Shown in pieces: positions 26,858 to 40,600 of a stretch of 59,163 nucleotides of DNA. Made by a program: the position numbers and the translations under genes. Source of the DNA: Nemertoderma westbladi (Eukaryota; Xenacoelomorpha; Nemertodermatida; Nemertodermatidae); NCBI GenBank assembly GCA_032718475.1, contig JAUCBJ010006263.1:1-59163 (forward strand). The letters run 5' to 3'. Position 1 is the first letter of the stretch; every line of letters starts with the position of its first letter. The notes under the pieces were generated by a model. That model did no database searches. It saw only the letters and a list, made by a program, of their open reading frames with translations, and was not told where the DNA came from.

Positions 26858-29800
26858 GGGCTACGCCTCTCATCTTCTATACAAGTGTGGGCTACGCCTC
26901 TCATCTTCTATACAAGTGTGGGCTACGCCTCTCATCTTCTATACAAGTGTGGGCTACGCCTCTCATCTTCTATACAAGTGTGGGCTACGCCTCTCATCTT
27001 CTATACAAGTGTGGGCTACGCCTCTCATCTTCTATACAAGTGTGGGCTACGCCTCTCTCATCTTCTATACAAGTGTGGGCTACGCCTCTCATCTTCTATA
27101 CAAATGTGGGCTACGCCTCTCATCTTCTATACAAGTGTGGGCTACGCCTCTCATCTTCTATACAAGTGTGAGCTACGCCTCTCATCTTCTATACAAGTGT
27201 GAGCTACGCCTCTCATCTTCTATACAAGTGTGGGCTACGCCTCTCATCTTCTATACAAGTGTGGGCTACGCCTCTCATCTTCTATACAAGTGTGGGCTAC
27301 GCCTCTCATCTTCTATACAAGTGTGGGCTACGCCTCTCAACTTCTATACAAGTGTGGGCTACGCCTCTCATCTTCTATACAAGTGTGGGTTACGCTTCTC
27401 ATCTTCTATACAAGTGTGGGCTACGCCTCTCATCTTCTATACAAGTGTGGGCTACGCCTCTCATCTTCTATACAAGTGTGGGCTACGCCTCTCAACTTCT
27501 ATACAAGTGTGGGCTACGCCTCTCATCTTCTATACAAGTGTGGGTTACGCCTCTCATCTTCTATACAAGTGTCGGCTACGCCTCTCATATTCTATACAAG
27601 TGTGGGCTACGCCTCTCATCTTCTATACAAGTGTGGGCTACGCCTCTCATCTTCTATACAAGTGTGGGCTACGCCTCTCATCTTCTATACAAGTGTGGGC
27701 TACGCCTCTCATCTTCTATACAAGTGTGGGCTACGTCTCTCATCTTCTATACAAGTGTGGGCTACGCCTCCCATCTTCTATACAAGTGTGGGCTACGCCT
27801 CTCATCTTCTATACAAGTGTGGGCTACGCCTCTCATCTTCTATACAAGTGTGAGCTACGCCTCTCTCATCTTCTATACAAGTGTGGGCTACGCCTCTCAT
27901 CTTCTACACAAGTGTGGCCTACGCCTCTCATCTTCTATACAAGTGTGGGCTACGCCTCTCATCTTCTATACAAGTGTGGGCTACGCCTCTCATCTTCTAT
28001 ACAAGTGTGGGCTACGCCTCTCATCTTCTATACAAGTGTGGGCTACGCCTCTCGCTCTCATCTTCTATACAAGTGTGGGCTACGCCTCTCATCTTCTATA
28101 CAAGTGTGGGCTACGGCTCTCATCTTCTATACAAGTGTGGCCTGCGCCTCTCATCTTCTATACAAGTGTGGGCTACGCCTTTCTCATCTTCTATAAAAGT
28201 GTGGGCTACGCCTCTCATCTTCTATACAAGTGTGGGCTACGCATCTCATCTTCTATACAAGTGTGGGCTACGCCTCTCATCTACTATACAAGTGTGGGCT
28301 ACGCCTCTCATCTTCTATACAAGTGTGGGCTACGCCTCTCATCTTCTATACAAGTGTGGGCTACGCCTCTCATCTACTATACAAGTGTGGGCTACGCCTC
28401 TCATCTTCTATACAAGTGTGGGCTACGCCTCTCGCTCTCATCTTCTATACAAGTGTGGGCTACGCCTCTCATCTTCTATACAAGTGTGGGCTACGCCTCT
28501 CATCTTCTATACAAGTGTGGGCTACGCCTCTCATCTTCTATACAAGTGTGGGCTACGCCTCTCATCTTCTATACAAGTGTGGGCTACGCCTCTCATCTAC
28601 TATACAAGTGTGGGCTACGCCTCTCATCTTCTATACAAGTGTGGGCTACGCCTCTCATCTTCTATACAAGTGTGGGCTACGCCTCTCATCTTCTATACAA
28701 GTGTGGGCTACGCCTCTCATCTTCTATACAAGTGTGGGCTACGCCTCTCATCTTCTATACAAGTGTGGGCTACGCCTCTCATCTTCTATACAAGTGTGGG
28801 CTACGCCTCTCATCTTCTATACAAGTGTGGGCTACGCCTCTCATCTTCTATACAAGTGTGGGCTACGCCTCTCATCTTCTATACAAGTGTGGGCTACGCC
28901 TCTCATCTTCTATACAAGTGTGGGCTACGCCTCTCATCTTCTATACAAGTGTGGGCTACGCCTCTCATCTTCTATACAAGTGTGGGCTACGTCTCTCTCA
29001 TCTTCTATACAAATGTGGGCTACGCCTCTCATCTTCTATACAAGTGTGGGCTACGCCTCTCATCTTCTATACAAGTGTGGGCTACGCCTCTCATCTTCTA
29101 TACAAGTGTGGGCTACGCCTCTCATCTTCTATACAAGTGTGGGCTACGCCTCTCATCTTCTATACAAGTGTGGCCTACGCCTCTCATCTTCTATACAAGT
29201 GTGGCCTACGCCTCTCATCTTCTATACAAGTGTGGGCTACGCCTCTCATCTTCTATACAAGTGTGGGCTACGCCTCTCATCTTCTATACAAGTGTGGGCT
29301 ACGCCTCTCGCTCTCATCTTCTATACAAGTGTGGGCTACGCCTCTCGCTCTCATTTTCTATACAAGTGTGGGCTACGCCTCTCATCTTCTATACAAGTGT
29401 GGCCTACGCCTCTCATCTTCTATACAAGTGTGGCCTACGCCTCTCATCTTCTATACAAGTGTGGGCTACGCCTCTCATCTTCTATACAAGTGTGGGCTAC
29501 GCCTCTCATCTTCTATACAAGTGTGGCCTACGCCTCTCATCTTCTATACAAGTGTGGGCTACGCCTCTCATCTTCTATACAAGTGTGGGCTACGCCTCTC
29601 ATCTTCTATACAAGTGTGGGCTACGCCTCTCATCTTCTATACAAGTGTGGGCTACGCCTCTCATCTTCTATACAAGTGTGGGCTACGCCTCTCATCTTCT
29701 ATACAAGTGTGGGCTACGCCTCTCATCTTCTATACAAGTGTGGGCTACGCCTCTCATCTTCTATACAAGTGTGGGCTACGCCTCTCATTTTCTATACAAG

Positions 29801-30417
29801 TGTGGGCTACTCCTCTCATCTTCTATACAAGTGTGGGCTACGCCTCTCATCTTCTATACAAGTGTGGGCTACGCCTCTCATCTTCTATACAAGTGTGGGC
29901 TACGCCTCTCATCTACTATACAAGTGTGGGCTACGCCTCTCATCTTCTATACAAGTGTGGGCTACGCCTCTCATCTTTTATACAAGTGTGGGCTACGCCT
30001 CTCATCTTCTATACAAGTGTGGGCTACGCCTCTCATCTTCTATACAAGTGTGAGCTACGCCTCTCATATTCTATACAAGTGTGGGCTACCCCTCTCATCT
30101 TCTATACAAGTGTGGGCTACGCCTCTCATCTTCTATACAAGTGTGGGCTACGCCTCTCATCTTCTATACAAGTGTGGGCTACGCCTCTCATCTTCTATAC
30201 AAGTGTGGGCTACGCCTCTCATCTTCTATACAAGTGTGGGCTACGTCTCTCATCTTCTATACAAGTGTGGGCTACGCCTCTCATCTTCTATACAAGTGTG
30301 GGCTACGTCTCTCATCTTCTATACAAGTGTGGGCTACGCCTCTCATCTTCTATACAAGTGTGGGCTACGTCTCTCATCTTCTATACAAGTGTGGGCTACG
30401 CCTCTCATCTTCTATAC
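26858..30417 (+). repeat. 31-bp minisatellite, right part
   Basis: About 115 units of the same 31-bp repeat as 25041-25646. Variants include GGCC for GGGC, CTACTATA for CTTCTATA, TCAACTTC, TACGTCTC, and length variants with extra CT or CTCGCT. 31 is not a multiple of 3 and the unit has no stop in any plus frame, so three overlapping giant ORFs (up to 1078 codons) arise; I do not call them genes. It ends in TATACTCTCTTTCC. Confidence 0.97.
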
Positions 30418-30980
30418 TCTCTTTCCCTCTTATAAATTTAAAGTCACATTTTCACCTCTGTCAAGGTGTGGTGATGTACCTACAGTAGTTTTAGATTGCG
30501 TTTAAAATTTTACTAATCAATATATCTTATTATATTGACATACCTGTAGTAAAGTTACAGAGTAAAGTTTTATTGCTTTTAGTTGATAAGACTTACATAT
30601 ATTTGTTCTTATCTCGATGATGCAAATTGTAATTCTTTTTTATTAATCTTGGTGAAAGAAATGTTTCATTATTATTATTTATAGAAATTGTTATCTACAC
30701 TATGATATCAGGTGAATAGTTTGTTATTATTAATTCATATTTATTATGTAGGATAGTGATCACTAACTTCTTTCATTATCATACATATTATTATTATACA
30801 TATTTAATATTTTATCTTTACATTTTGGTACATTCCTGTTATTATTATTTTCATTGCGTTATGTATAAGTATACTGTTTAAAATATTCACCATACAGTAG
30901 TCCCACATATTAATACAAAAGTGATATACAGTAGGCCTAGGTCCTATATCGCCTAGATAATAAATATATCACTAACTAAC
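30418..30980. other. AT-rich spacer between two arrays
   Basis: Unique AT-rich sequence with ATTATTATT-type simple stretches. No gene, RNA or transposon recognised. It separates the 31-bp and 38-bp arrays. Confidence 0.55.
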
Positions 30981-33900
30981 TTCAGGAACCTGCATCTCAC
31001 CATCTATCTAGATAACAAACAGGAACCTGCATCCAAACCATCTATCTAGATAACAAACAGGAACCTGCACCCACACCTTCTATCTAGATAACAAACAGGA
31101 ACGTGCATCCACACCATCTATAGAGATAACAACAGGAACCTGCATCCACACCATCTATCTAGATAACAACAGGAACCTGTATCCACACCATCTATCTAGA
31201 TAACAACAGGAACCTGTATCCACACCATCTATCTAGATAACAAACAGGAACCTGCACCCACACCATCTATCTAGATAAAAAACAGGAACCTGTATCCACA
31301 CCATCTATCTAGATAACAAACAGGAACCTGCATCCACACCATCTATCTAGATAACAAACAGGAATCTGCATCATCTATCTAGATAACAAACAGGAACCTG
31401 CATCCACACCATCTATAGAGATAACAAACAGAAACCTGCATCCACACCATCTATAGAGATAACAAACAGGAACCTGTATCCACACCATCTATAGAGATAA
31501 CAAACAGGAACCTGCATCCACACCTTCTATCTAGATAACAAACAGGAACCTGCATCCACACCATCTATCTAGATAACAAACAGGAACCTGCATCCACACC
31601 ATCTATAGAGATAACAAACAGGAACCTGCATCCACACCATCTATCTAGATAAAAAACAGGAACCTGCATCCACACCATCTATAGAGATAAGAAACAGGAA
31701 CCTGCATCCACACCATCTATAGAGATAACAAACAGGAACCTGCATCCACACCTTCTATCTAGATAACAAACAGGAACCTGCATCCACACCATCTATCTAG
31801 ATAACAAACAGGAACCTGCATCCACACCATCTATAGAGATAACAAACAGGAACCTGCATCCACACCATCTATCTAGATAAAAAACAGGAACCTGCATCCA
31901 CACCATCTATCTAGATAACAAACAGGAACCTGCATCCACACCATCTATCTAGATAACAAACAGGAACCTGCATCCACACCATCTATCTAGATAACAAACA
32001 GGAACCTGCAACCACACCATCTATAGAGATAACAAAGAGGAACCTGCATCCACACCATCTATAGAGATAACAAACAGGAACCTGCATCCACACCATCTAT
32101 CTAGATAACAAACAGGAACCTGCATCCACACCATCTATCTAGATAACAAACAGGAACCTGCATCCACACCATCTATCTAGATAACAAACAGGAACCTGCA
32201 TCCACACCATCTATAGAGATAACAAACAGGAACCAGCATCCAAACCATCTATCTAGATAACAACAGGAACCTGCATCCACACCATCTATCTAGATAACAA
32301 ACAGGAACCTGCATCCACACCATCTATCTAGATAACAAACAGGAACCTGCATCCACACCATCTATAGAGATAACAAACAGGAACCAGCATCCAAACCATC
32401 TATCTAGATAACAAACAGGAACCTGCATCCACACCATCTATCTAGATAACAAACAGGAACCTGCACCCACACCATCTATCTAGATAACAACAGGAACCTG
32501 CACCCACACCATATATCTAGATAACAAACAGGAACCTGCATCCACACCAACTATCTAGATAACAAACAGGAACCTGCATCCACACCATCTATCTAGATAA
32601 CAAACAGGAACCTGCAACCACACCATCTATAGAGATAACAAACAGGAACCTGCACCCACACCATCTATAGAGATAGCAAACAGGAACCTGCATCCACACC
32701 ATCTATAGAGATAACAAACAGGAACCTGTATCCACACCATCTATCTAGATAACAAACAGGAACCTGCATCCACACCATCTATCTAGATAACAAACAGGAA
32801 CCTGCATCCACACCATCTATCTAGAAAACAAACAGGAACCTGCACCCACACCATCTATAGAGATAGCAAACAGGAACCTGCATCCACACCATCTATAGAG
32901 ATAACAAACAGTAACCTGCATCCACACCATCTATCTAGATAACAAACAGGAACCTGCAACCACACCATCTATAGAGATAACAAACAGGAACCTGTATCCA
33001 CACCATCTATAGAGATAACAAACAGGAACCTGTATCCACACCATCTATAGAGATAACAAACAGGAACCTGCATCCACACCATCTATAGAGATAACAAACA
33101 GGAACCTGCATCCACACCATCTATCTAGATAACAAACAGGAACCTGCATCCACACCATCTATCTAGAAAACAAACAGGAACCTGCATCCACACCATCTAT
33201 CTAGATAACAAACAGGAACCAGCATCCACACCATCTATAGAGATAACAAACAGGAACCTGCATCCACACCATCTATCTAGATAACAAACAGGAACCAGCA
33301 TCCACACCATCTATAGAGATAACAAACAGGAACCTGCATCCACACCATCTATCTAGATAACAAACAGGAACCTGCATCCACACCATCTATCTAGAAAACA
33401 AACAGGAACCTGCATCCACACCATCTATAGAGATAACAAACAGGAACCTGTATCCACACCATCTATAGAGATAACAAACAGGAACCTGTATCCACACCAT
33501 CTATAGAGATAACAAACAGGAACCTGCATCCACACCATCTATAGAGATAACAAACAGGAACCTGCATCCACACCATCTATCTAGATAACAAACAGGAACC
33601 TGCATCCACACCATCTATCTAGAAAACAAACAGGAACCTGCATCCACACCATCTATCTAGATAACAAACAGGAACCAGCATCCACACCATCTATAGAGAT
33701 AACAAACAGGAACCTGCATCCACACCATCTATCTAGATAACAAACAGGAACCAGCATCCACACCATCTATAGAGATAACAAACAGGAACCTGCATCCACA
33801 CCATCTATCTAGATAACAAACAGGAACCTGCATCCACACCATCTATCTAGATAACAAACAGGAACCTGCATCCACACCATCTATCTAGATAACAAACAGG

Positions 33901-34164
33901 AACCAGCATCCACACCATCTATAGAGATAACAAACAGGAACCTGCATCCACACCATCTATCTAGATAACAAACAGGAACCTGCATCCACACCATCTATCT
34001 AGATAACAAACAGGAACCTGCATCCACACCATCTATCTAGATAACAAACAGGAACCTGCATCCACACCATCTATCTAGAAAACAAACAGGAACCTGCATC
34101 CACACCATCTATCTAGATAACAAACAGGAACCAGCATCCACACCATCTATAGAGATAACAAACA
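30981..34164. repeat. 38-bp satellite, left block
   Basis: Head-to-tail 38-bp units made of GATAACAAACAGGAACCTGC, ATCCACACCA and TCTATCTA. Two main forms alternate irregularly: CTATCTAGATAAC (with the palindrome TATCTAGATA) and CTATAGAGATAAC. A 37-bp form lacks one A (AACAACAGG). Minus-strand frames give repeats such as VWMQVPVCYL and are not genes. Confidence 0.97.
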
Positions 34165-34653
34165 CGTTCGTGGGGACTTCGCGCAGCACGTAGTCGGCAA
34201 GCCTTGGCATACGGTTCATATAGAGCAAATGGGGCATGTCTAGTTTGGACCCAATATCCCATGCTATAAATGTATTCATTCGATATACAATCATATGTTA
34301 ATCCGCTAGGTGGTGTCAAATTGTTATTCTGCAATTTCGTACTTACCAGTGCAACACTGTACAGCAGTACCGTACCGGTAGGCCTATGTCATTACTTCTG
34401 AGTCTCTAGCGGATCCCCAATTAAATGTCTTAACTTTTCAATTTCGTAAAAGATAGACTTCATGATTCTCTATAGGCCACCAAAATTTCAGCTCAGGAAA
34501 ATGAGGCCTTCCCGAGAAATTTAACATTTTCTAAAAACCACATAATCTGTCGTAGCTGACGTCAGACTGCATGATTTTTCACCAAACTTTACAAACTTTC
34601 TAAACTTTCTCTCTACTACTTACCTACTAAGTTTGGTTCAATTCCGAACAGAA
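34165..34653. other. 489-bp foreign insert within the 38-bp satellite
   Basis: Non-repetitive sequence interrupting the satellite. AACAAACA borders it on both sides (34157-34164 and 34654-34661), which may be an 8-bp target duplication or simply repeat context. No terminal inverted repeats are obvious. A 15-codon stretch on the minus strand (MPRLADYVLREVPTNV, about 34163-34210) looks protein-like, but I do not recognise it. Confidence 0.6.
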
Positions 34654-37600
34654 AACAAACAGGAACCTGCATCCACACCATCTATCTAGATAACAAACAG
34701 GAACCTGCATCCACACCATCTATCTAGATAACAAACAGGAACCTGCATCCACACCATCTATAGAGATAACAAACAGGAACCTGCATCCACACCATCTATC
34801 TAGATAACAACAGGAACCTGCATCCACACCATCTATCTAGATAACAAACAGGAACCTGCATCCACACCATCTATAGAGATAACAAACAGGAACCTGCATC
34901 CACACCATCTATAGAGATAACAAACAGGAACCTGCATCCACACCATCTATCTAGATAACAACAGGAACCTGCATCCACACCATCTATCTAGATAACAAAC
35001 AGGAACCTGCATCCACACCATCTATAGAGATAACAAACAGGAACCTGCACCCACACCATCTATCTAGATAACAAACAGGAACCTGCACCCACACCATCTA
35101 TAGAGATAACAAACAGGAACCTGCACCCACACCATCTATAGAGATAACAAACAGGAACCTGCATCCACACCATCTATAGAGATAACAAACAGGAACCTGC
35201 ATCCACACCATCTATAGAGATAACAAACAGGAACCTGTATCCACACCTTCTATCTAGATAACAAACAGGAACCTGCACCCACACCTTCTATAGAGATAAC
35301 AAACAGGAACCTGCACCCACACCATCTATAGAGATAACAAACAGGAACCTGCACCCACACCATCTATAGAGATAACAAACAGGAACCTGCATCCACACCA
35401 TCTATAGAGATAACAAACAGGAACCTGTATCCACACCTTCTATCTAGATAACAAACAGGAACCTGCATCCACACCATCTATAGAGATAACAAACAGGAAC
35501 CTGCACCCACACCTTCTATAGAGATAACAAACAGGAACCTGCACCCACACCATCTATAGAGATAACAAACAGGAACCTGCATCCACACCATCTATAGAGA
35601 TAACAAACAGGAACCTGCATCCAAACCATCTATAGAGATAACAAACAGGAACCTGTATCCACACCATCTATCTAGAAAACAAACAGGAACCTGCATCCAC
35701 ACCATCTATCTAGATAACAAACAGGAACCTGCACCCACACCATCTATCTAGAAAACAAACAGGAACCTGCATCCACACCATCTATCTAGATAACAAACAG
35801 GAACCTGCATCCACACCATCTATCTAGATAACAAACAGGAACCTGTATCCACACCTTCTATCTAGATAACAAACAGGAACCTGCATCCACACCATCTATC
35901 TAGATAACAAACAGGAACCTGCATCCACACCATCTATAGAGATAACAAACAGGAACCTGCATCCACACCATCTATAGAGATAACAAACAGGAACCTGCAT
36001 CCACACCATCTATAGAGATAACAACAGGAACCTGCATCCAAACCTTCTATAGAGATAACAACAGGAACCTGCACCCACACCATCTATCTAGATAACAAAC
36101 AGGAACCTGCATCCACACCATCTATAGAGATAACAAACAGGAACCTGCATCCAAACCATCTATCTAGAAAACAAACAGGAACCTGCACCCACACCATCTA
36201 TCTAGATAACAACAGGAACCTGCACCCACACCTTCTATCTAGATAACAAACAGGAACCTGCATCCACACCATCTATCTAGATAACAAACAGGAATCTGCA
36301 CCCACACCATCTATAGAGATAACAAACAGGAACCTGCATCCACACCATCTATCTAGATAACAAACAGGAATCTGCACCCACACCATCTATAGAGATAACA
36401 AACAGGAACCTGCATCCACACCATCTATCTAGATAACAAACAGGAACCTGCATCCACACCATCTATAGAGATAACAAACAGGAACCTGCATCCACACCAT
36501 CTATCTAGATAACAAACAGGAACCTGCATCCACACCATCTATCTAGATAACAAACAGGAATCTGCACCCACACCATCTATAGAGATAACAAACAGGAACC
36601 TGCATCCACACCATCTATCTAGATAACAAACAGGAACCTGCATCCACACCATCTATCTAGATAACAAACAGGAACCTGCATCCACACCATCTATAGAGAT
36701 AACAAACAGGAACCTGCATCCACACCATCTATAGAGATAACAAACAGGAACCTGCATCCACACCATCTATCTAGATAACAAACAGGAACCTGCATCCACA
36801 CCATCTATAGAGATAACAAACAGGAACCTGCATCCAAACCATCTATAGAGATAACAAACAGGAACCTGCATCCACACCATCTATCTAGATAACAAACAGG
36901 AATCTGCACCCACACCATCTATAGAGATAACAAACAGGAACCTGCATCCACACCATCTATAGAGATAACAAACAGGAACCTGCATCCACACCATCTATAG
37001 AGATAACAAACAGGAACCTGCATCCACACCATCTATCTAGATAACAAACAGGAACCTGCATCCACACCATCTATCTAGATAACAAACAGGAACCTGCATC
37101 CACACCATCTATAGAGATAACAAACAGGAACCTGCATCCAAACCATCTATAGAGATAACAAACAGGAACCTGCACCCACACCTTCTATCTAGATAACAAA
37201 CAGGAACCTGCATCCAAACCATCGATCTATATAACAAACAGGAACCTGCATCCAAACCATCTATAGAGATAACAAACAGGAACCTGCACCCACACCTTCT
37301 ATCTAGATAACAAACAGGAACCTGCATCCAAACCATCGATCTATATAACAAACAGGAACCTGCACCCACACCTTCTATCTAGATAACAAACAGGAACCTG
37401 CACCCACACCTTCTATCTAGATAACAAACAGGAACCTGCATCCAAACCATCGATCTATATAACAAACAGGAACCTGCATCCAAACCATCGATCTATATAA
37501 CAAACAGGAACCTGCATCCAAACCATCTATAGAGATAACAAACAGGAACCTGCACCCACACCATCTATCTAGATAACAACAGGAACCTGCATCCACACCA

Positions 37601-40600
37601 TCTATAGAGATAGCAAACAGGAACCTGCATCCACACCATCTATAGAGATAACAAACAGGAACCTGCATCCACACCATCTATCTAGATAACAACAGGAACC
37701 TGCATCCACACCATCTATCTAGATAAAAAACAGGAACCTGCATCCACACCATCTATAGAGATAACAAAGAGGAACCTGCATCCACACCATCTATCTAGAT
37801 AACAAACAGGAACCTGCATCCACACCATCTATAGAGATAACAAACAGGAACCTGCATCCACACCATCTATCTAGATAACAAACAGGAACCTGCACCCACA
37901 CCTTCTATAGAGAAAACAAACAGGAACCTGCATCCACACCATCTATCTAGATAACAAACAGTAACCTGCATCCACACCATCTATAGAGATAACAAACAGG
38001 AACCTGCACCCACACCTTCTATAGAGAAAACAAACAGGAACCTGCATCCACACCATCTATCTAGATAACATACAGTAACCTGCATCCACACCATCTATAG
38101 AGATAACAAACAGGAACCTGCACCCACACCTTCTATAGAGAAAACAAACAGGAACCTGCATCCACACCATCTATCTAGATAACAAACAGTAACCTGCATC
38201 CACACCATCTATCTAGATAACAAACAGGAACCTGCATCCACACCATCTATCTAGATAACAAACAGGAACCTGCATCCCACCATCTATCTATATAACAACA
38301 GGAACCTGCATCCACACCATCTATCTAGATAACAAACAGGAACCTGCATCCACACCATCTATCTAGATAACAAACAGGAACCTGTATCCAAACCATCTAT
38401 AGAGATAACAAACAGGAACCTGCATCCAAACCATCTATAGAGATAACAAACAGGAACCTGCATCCAAACCATCTATCTAGATAACAAACAGGAACCTGCA
38501 TCCACACCATCTATCTAGATAACAAACAGGAACCTGTATCCACACCATCTATAGAGATAACAAACAGGAACCTGCATCCAAACCATCTATAGAGATAACA
38601 AACAGGAACCTGCATCCAAACCATCTATCTAGATAACAAACAGGAACCTGCATCCACACCATCTATCTATATAACAACAGGAACCTGCATCCACACCATC
38701 TATCTAGATAACAAACAGGAACCTGCATCCACACCATCTATCTAGATAACAAACAGGAACCTGTATCCAAACCATCTATAGAGATAACAAACAGGAACCT
38801 GCATCCAAACCATCTATAGAGATAACAAACAGGAACCTGCATCCAAACCATCTATCTAGATAACAAACAGGAACCTGCATCCACACCATCTATCTAGATA
38901 ACAAACAGTAACCTGCATCCACACCATCTATCTAGATAACAAACAGGAACCTGCATCCCACCATCTATCTAGATAACAAACAGGAACCTGCATCCACACC
39001 ATCTATCTAGATAACAAACAGGAACCTGTATCCAAACCATCTATAGAGATAACAAACAGGAACCTGCATCCAAACCATCTATAGAGATAACAAACAGGAA
39101 CCTGCATCCACACCATCTATCTAGATAACAAACAGGAACCTGTATCCAAACCATCTATAGAGATAACAAACAGGAACCTGCATCCAAACCATCTATAGAG
39201 ATAACAAACAGGAACCTGTATCCAAACCATCTATCTAGATAACAAACAGGAACCTGCATCCACACCATCTATCTAGATAACAAACAGGAACCTGTATCCA
39301 AACCATCTATAGAGATAACAAACAGGAACCTGCATCCAAACCATCTATCTAGATAACAAACAGGAACCTGCATCCACACCATCTATCTAGATAACAAACA
39401 GTAACCTGCATCCACACCATCTATCTAGATAACAAACAGGAACCTGTATCCAAACCATCTATAGAGATAACAAACAGGAACCTGCATCCAAACCATCTAT
39501 AGAGATAACAAACAGGAACCTGCATCCACACCATCTATCTAGATAACAAACAGGAACCTGCATCCACACCATCTATCTAGATAACAAACAGTAACCTGCA
39601 TCCACACCATCTATCTAGATAACAAACAGGAACCTGTATCCAAACCATCTATAGAGATAACAAACAGGAACCTGCATCCAAACCATCTATAGAGATAACA
39701 AACAGGAACCTGCATCCACACCATCTATCTAGATAACAAACAGGAACCTGCATCCACACCATCTATCTAGATAACAAACAGGAACCTGCACCCACACCTT
39801 CTATAGAGAAAACAAACAGGAACCTGCATCCACACCATCTATCTAGATAACAAACAGTAACCTGCATCCACACCATCTATAGAGATAACAAACAGGAACC
39901 TGCACCCACACCTTCTATAGAGAAAACAAACAGGAACCTGCATCCACACCATCTATCTAGATAACAAACAGTAACCTGCATCCACACCATCTATAGAGAT
40001 AACAAACAGGAACCTGCACCCACACCTTCTATAGAGAAAACAAACAGGAACCTGCATCCACACCATCTATCTAGATAACAAACAGTAACCTGCATCCACA
40101 CCATCTATCTAGATAACAAACAGTAACCTGCATCCACACCATCTATAGAGATAACAAACAGGAACCTGCACCCACACCTTCTATAGAGAAAACAAACAGG
40201 AACCTGCATCCACACCATCTATCTAGATAACAAACAGTAACCTGCATCCACACCATCTATCTATATAACAAACAGGAACCTGCATCCACACCATCTATCT
40301 ATATAACAAACAGGAACCTGCATCCACACCATCTATCTAGATAACAAACAGGAACCTGCATCCACACCATCTATAGAGATAACAAACAGGAACCTGCATC
40401 CAAACCATCTATAGAGATAACAAACAGGAACCTGCACCCACACCTTCTATAGAGAAAACAAACAGGAACCTGCATCCACACCATCTATCTAGATAACAAA
40501 CAGTAACCTGCATCCACACCATCTATAGAGATAACAAACAGGAACCTGCACCCACACCATCTATCTAGATAACAAACAGGAACCTGCATCCACACCATCT

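Noticed and set aside
27199-30435. Giant ORFs (up to 1078 codons) through the 31-bp array
   Set aside because: With a period of 31, each frame reads the same 31 offset codons, so a single stop-free unit opens all three plus frames at once. By simple codon odds about one in five random 31-mers would do this. No start context, splice sites or domain.
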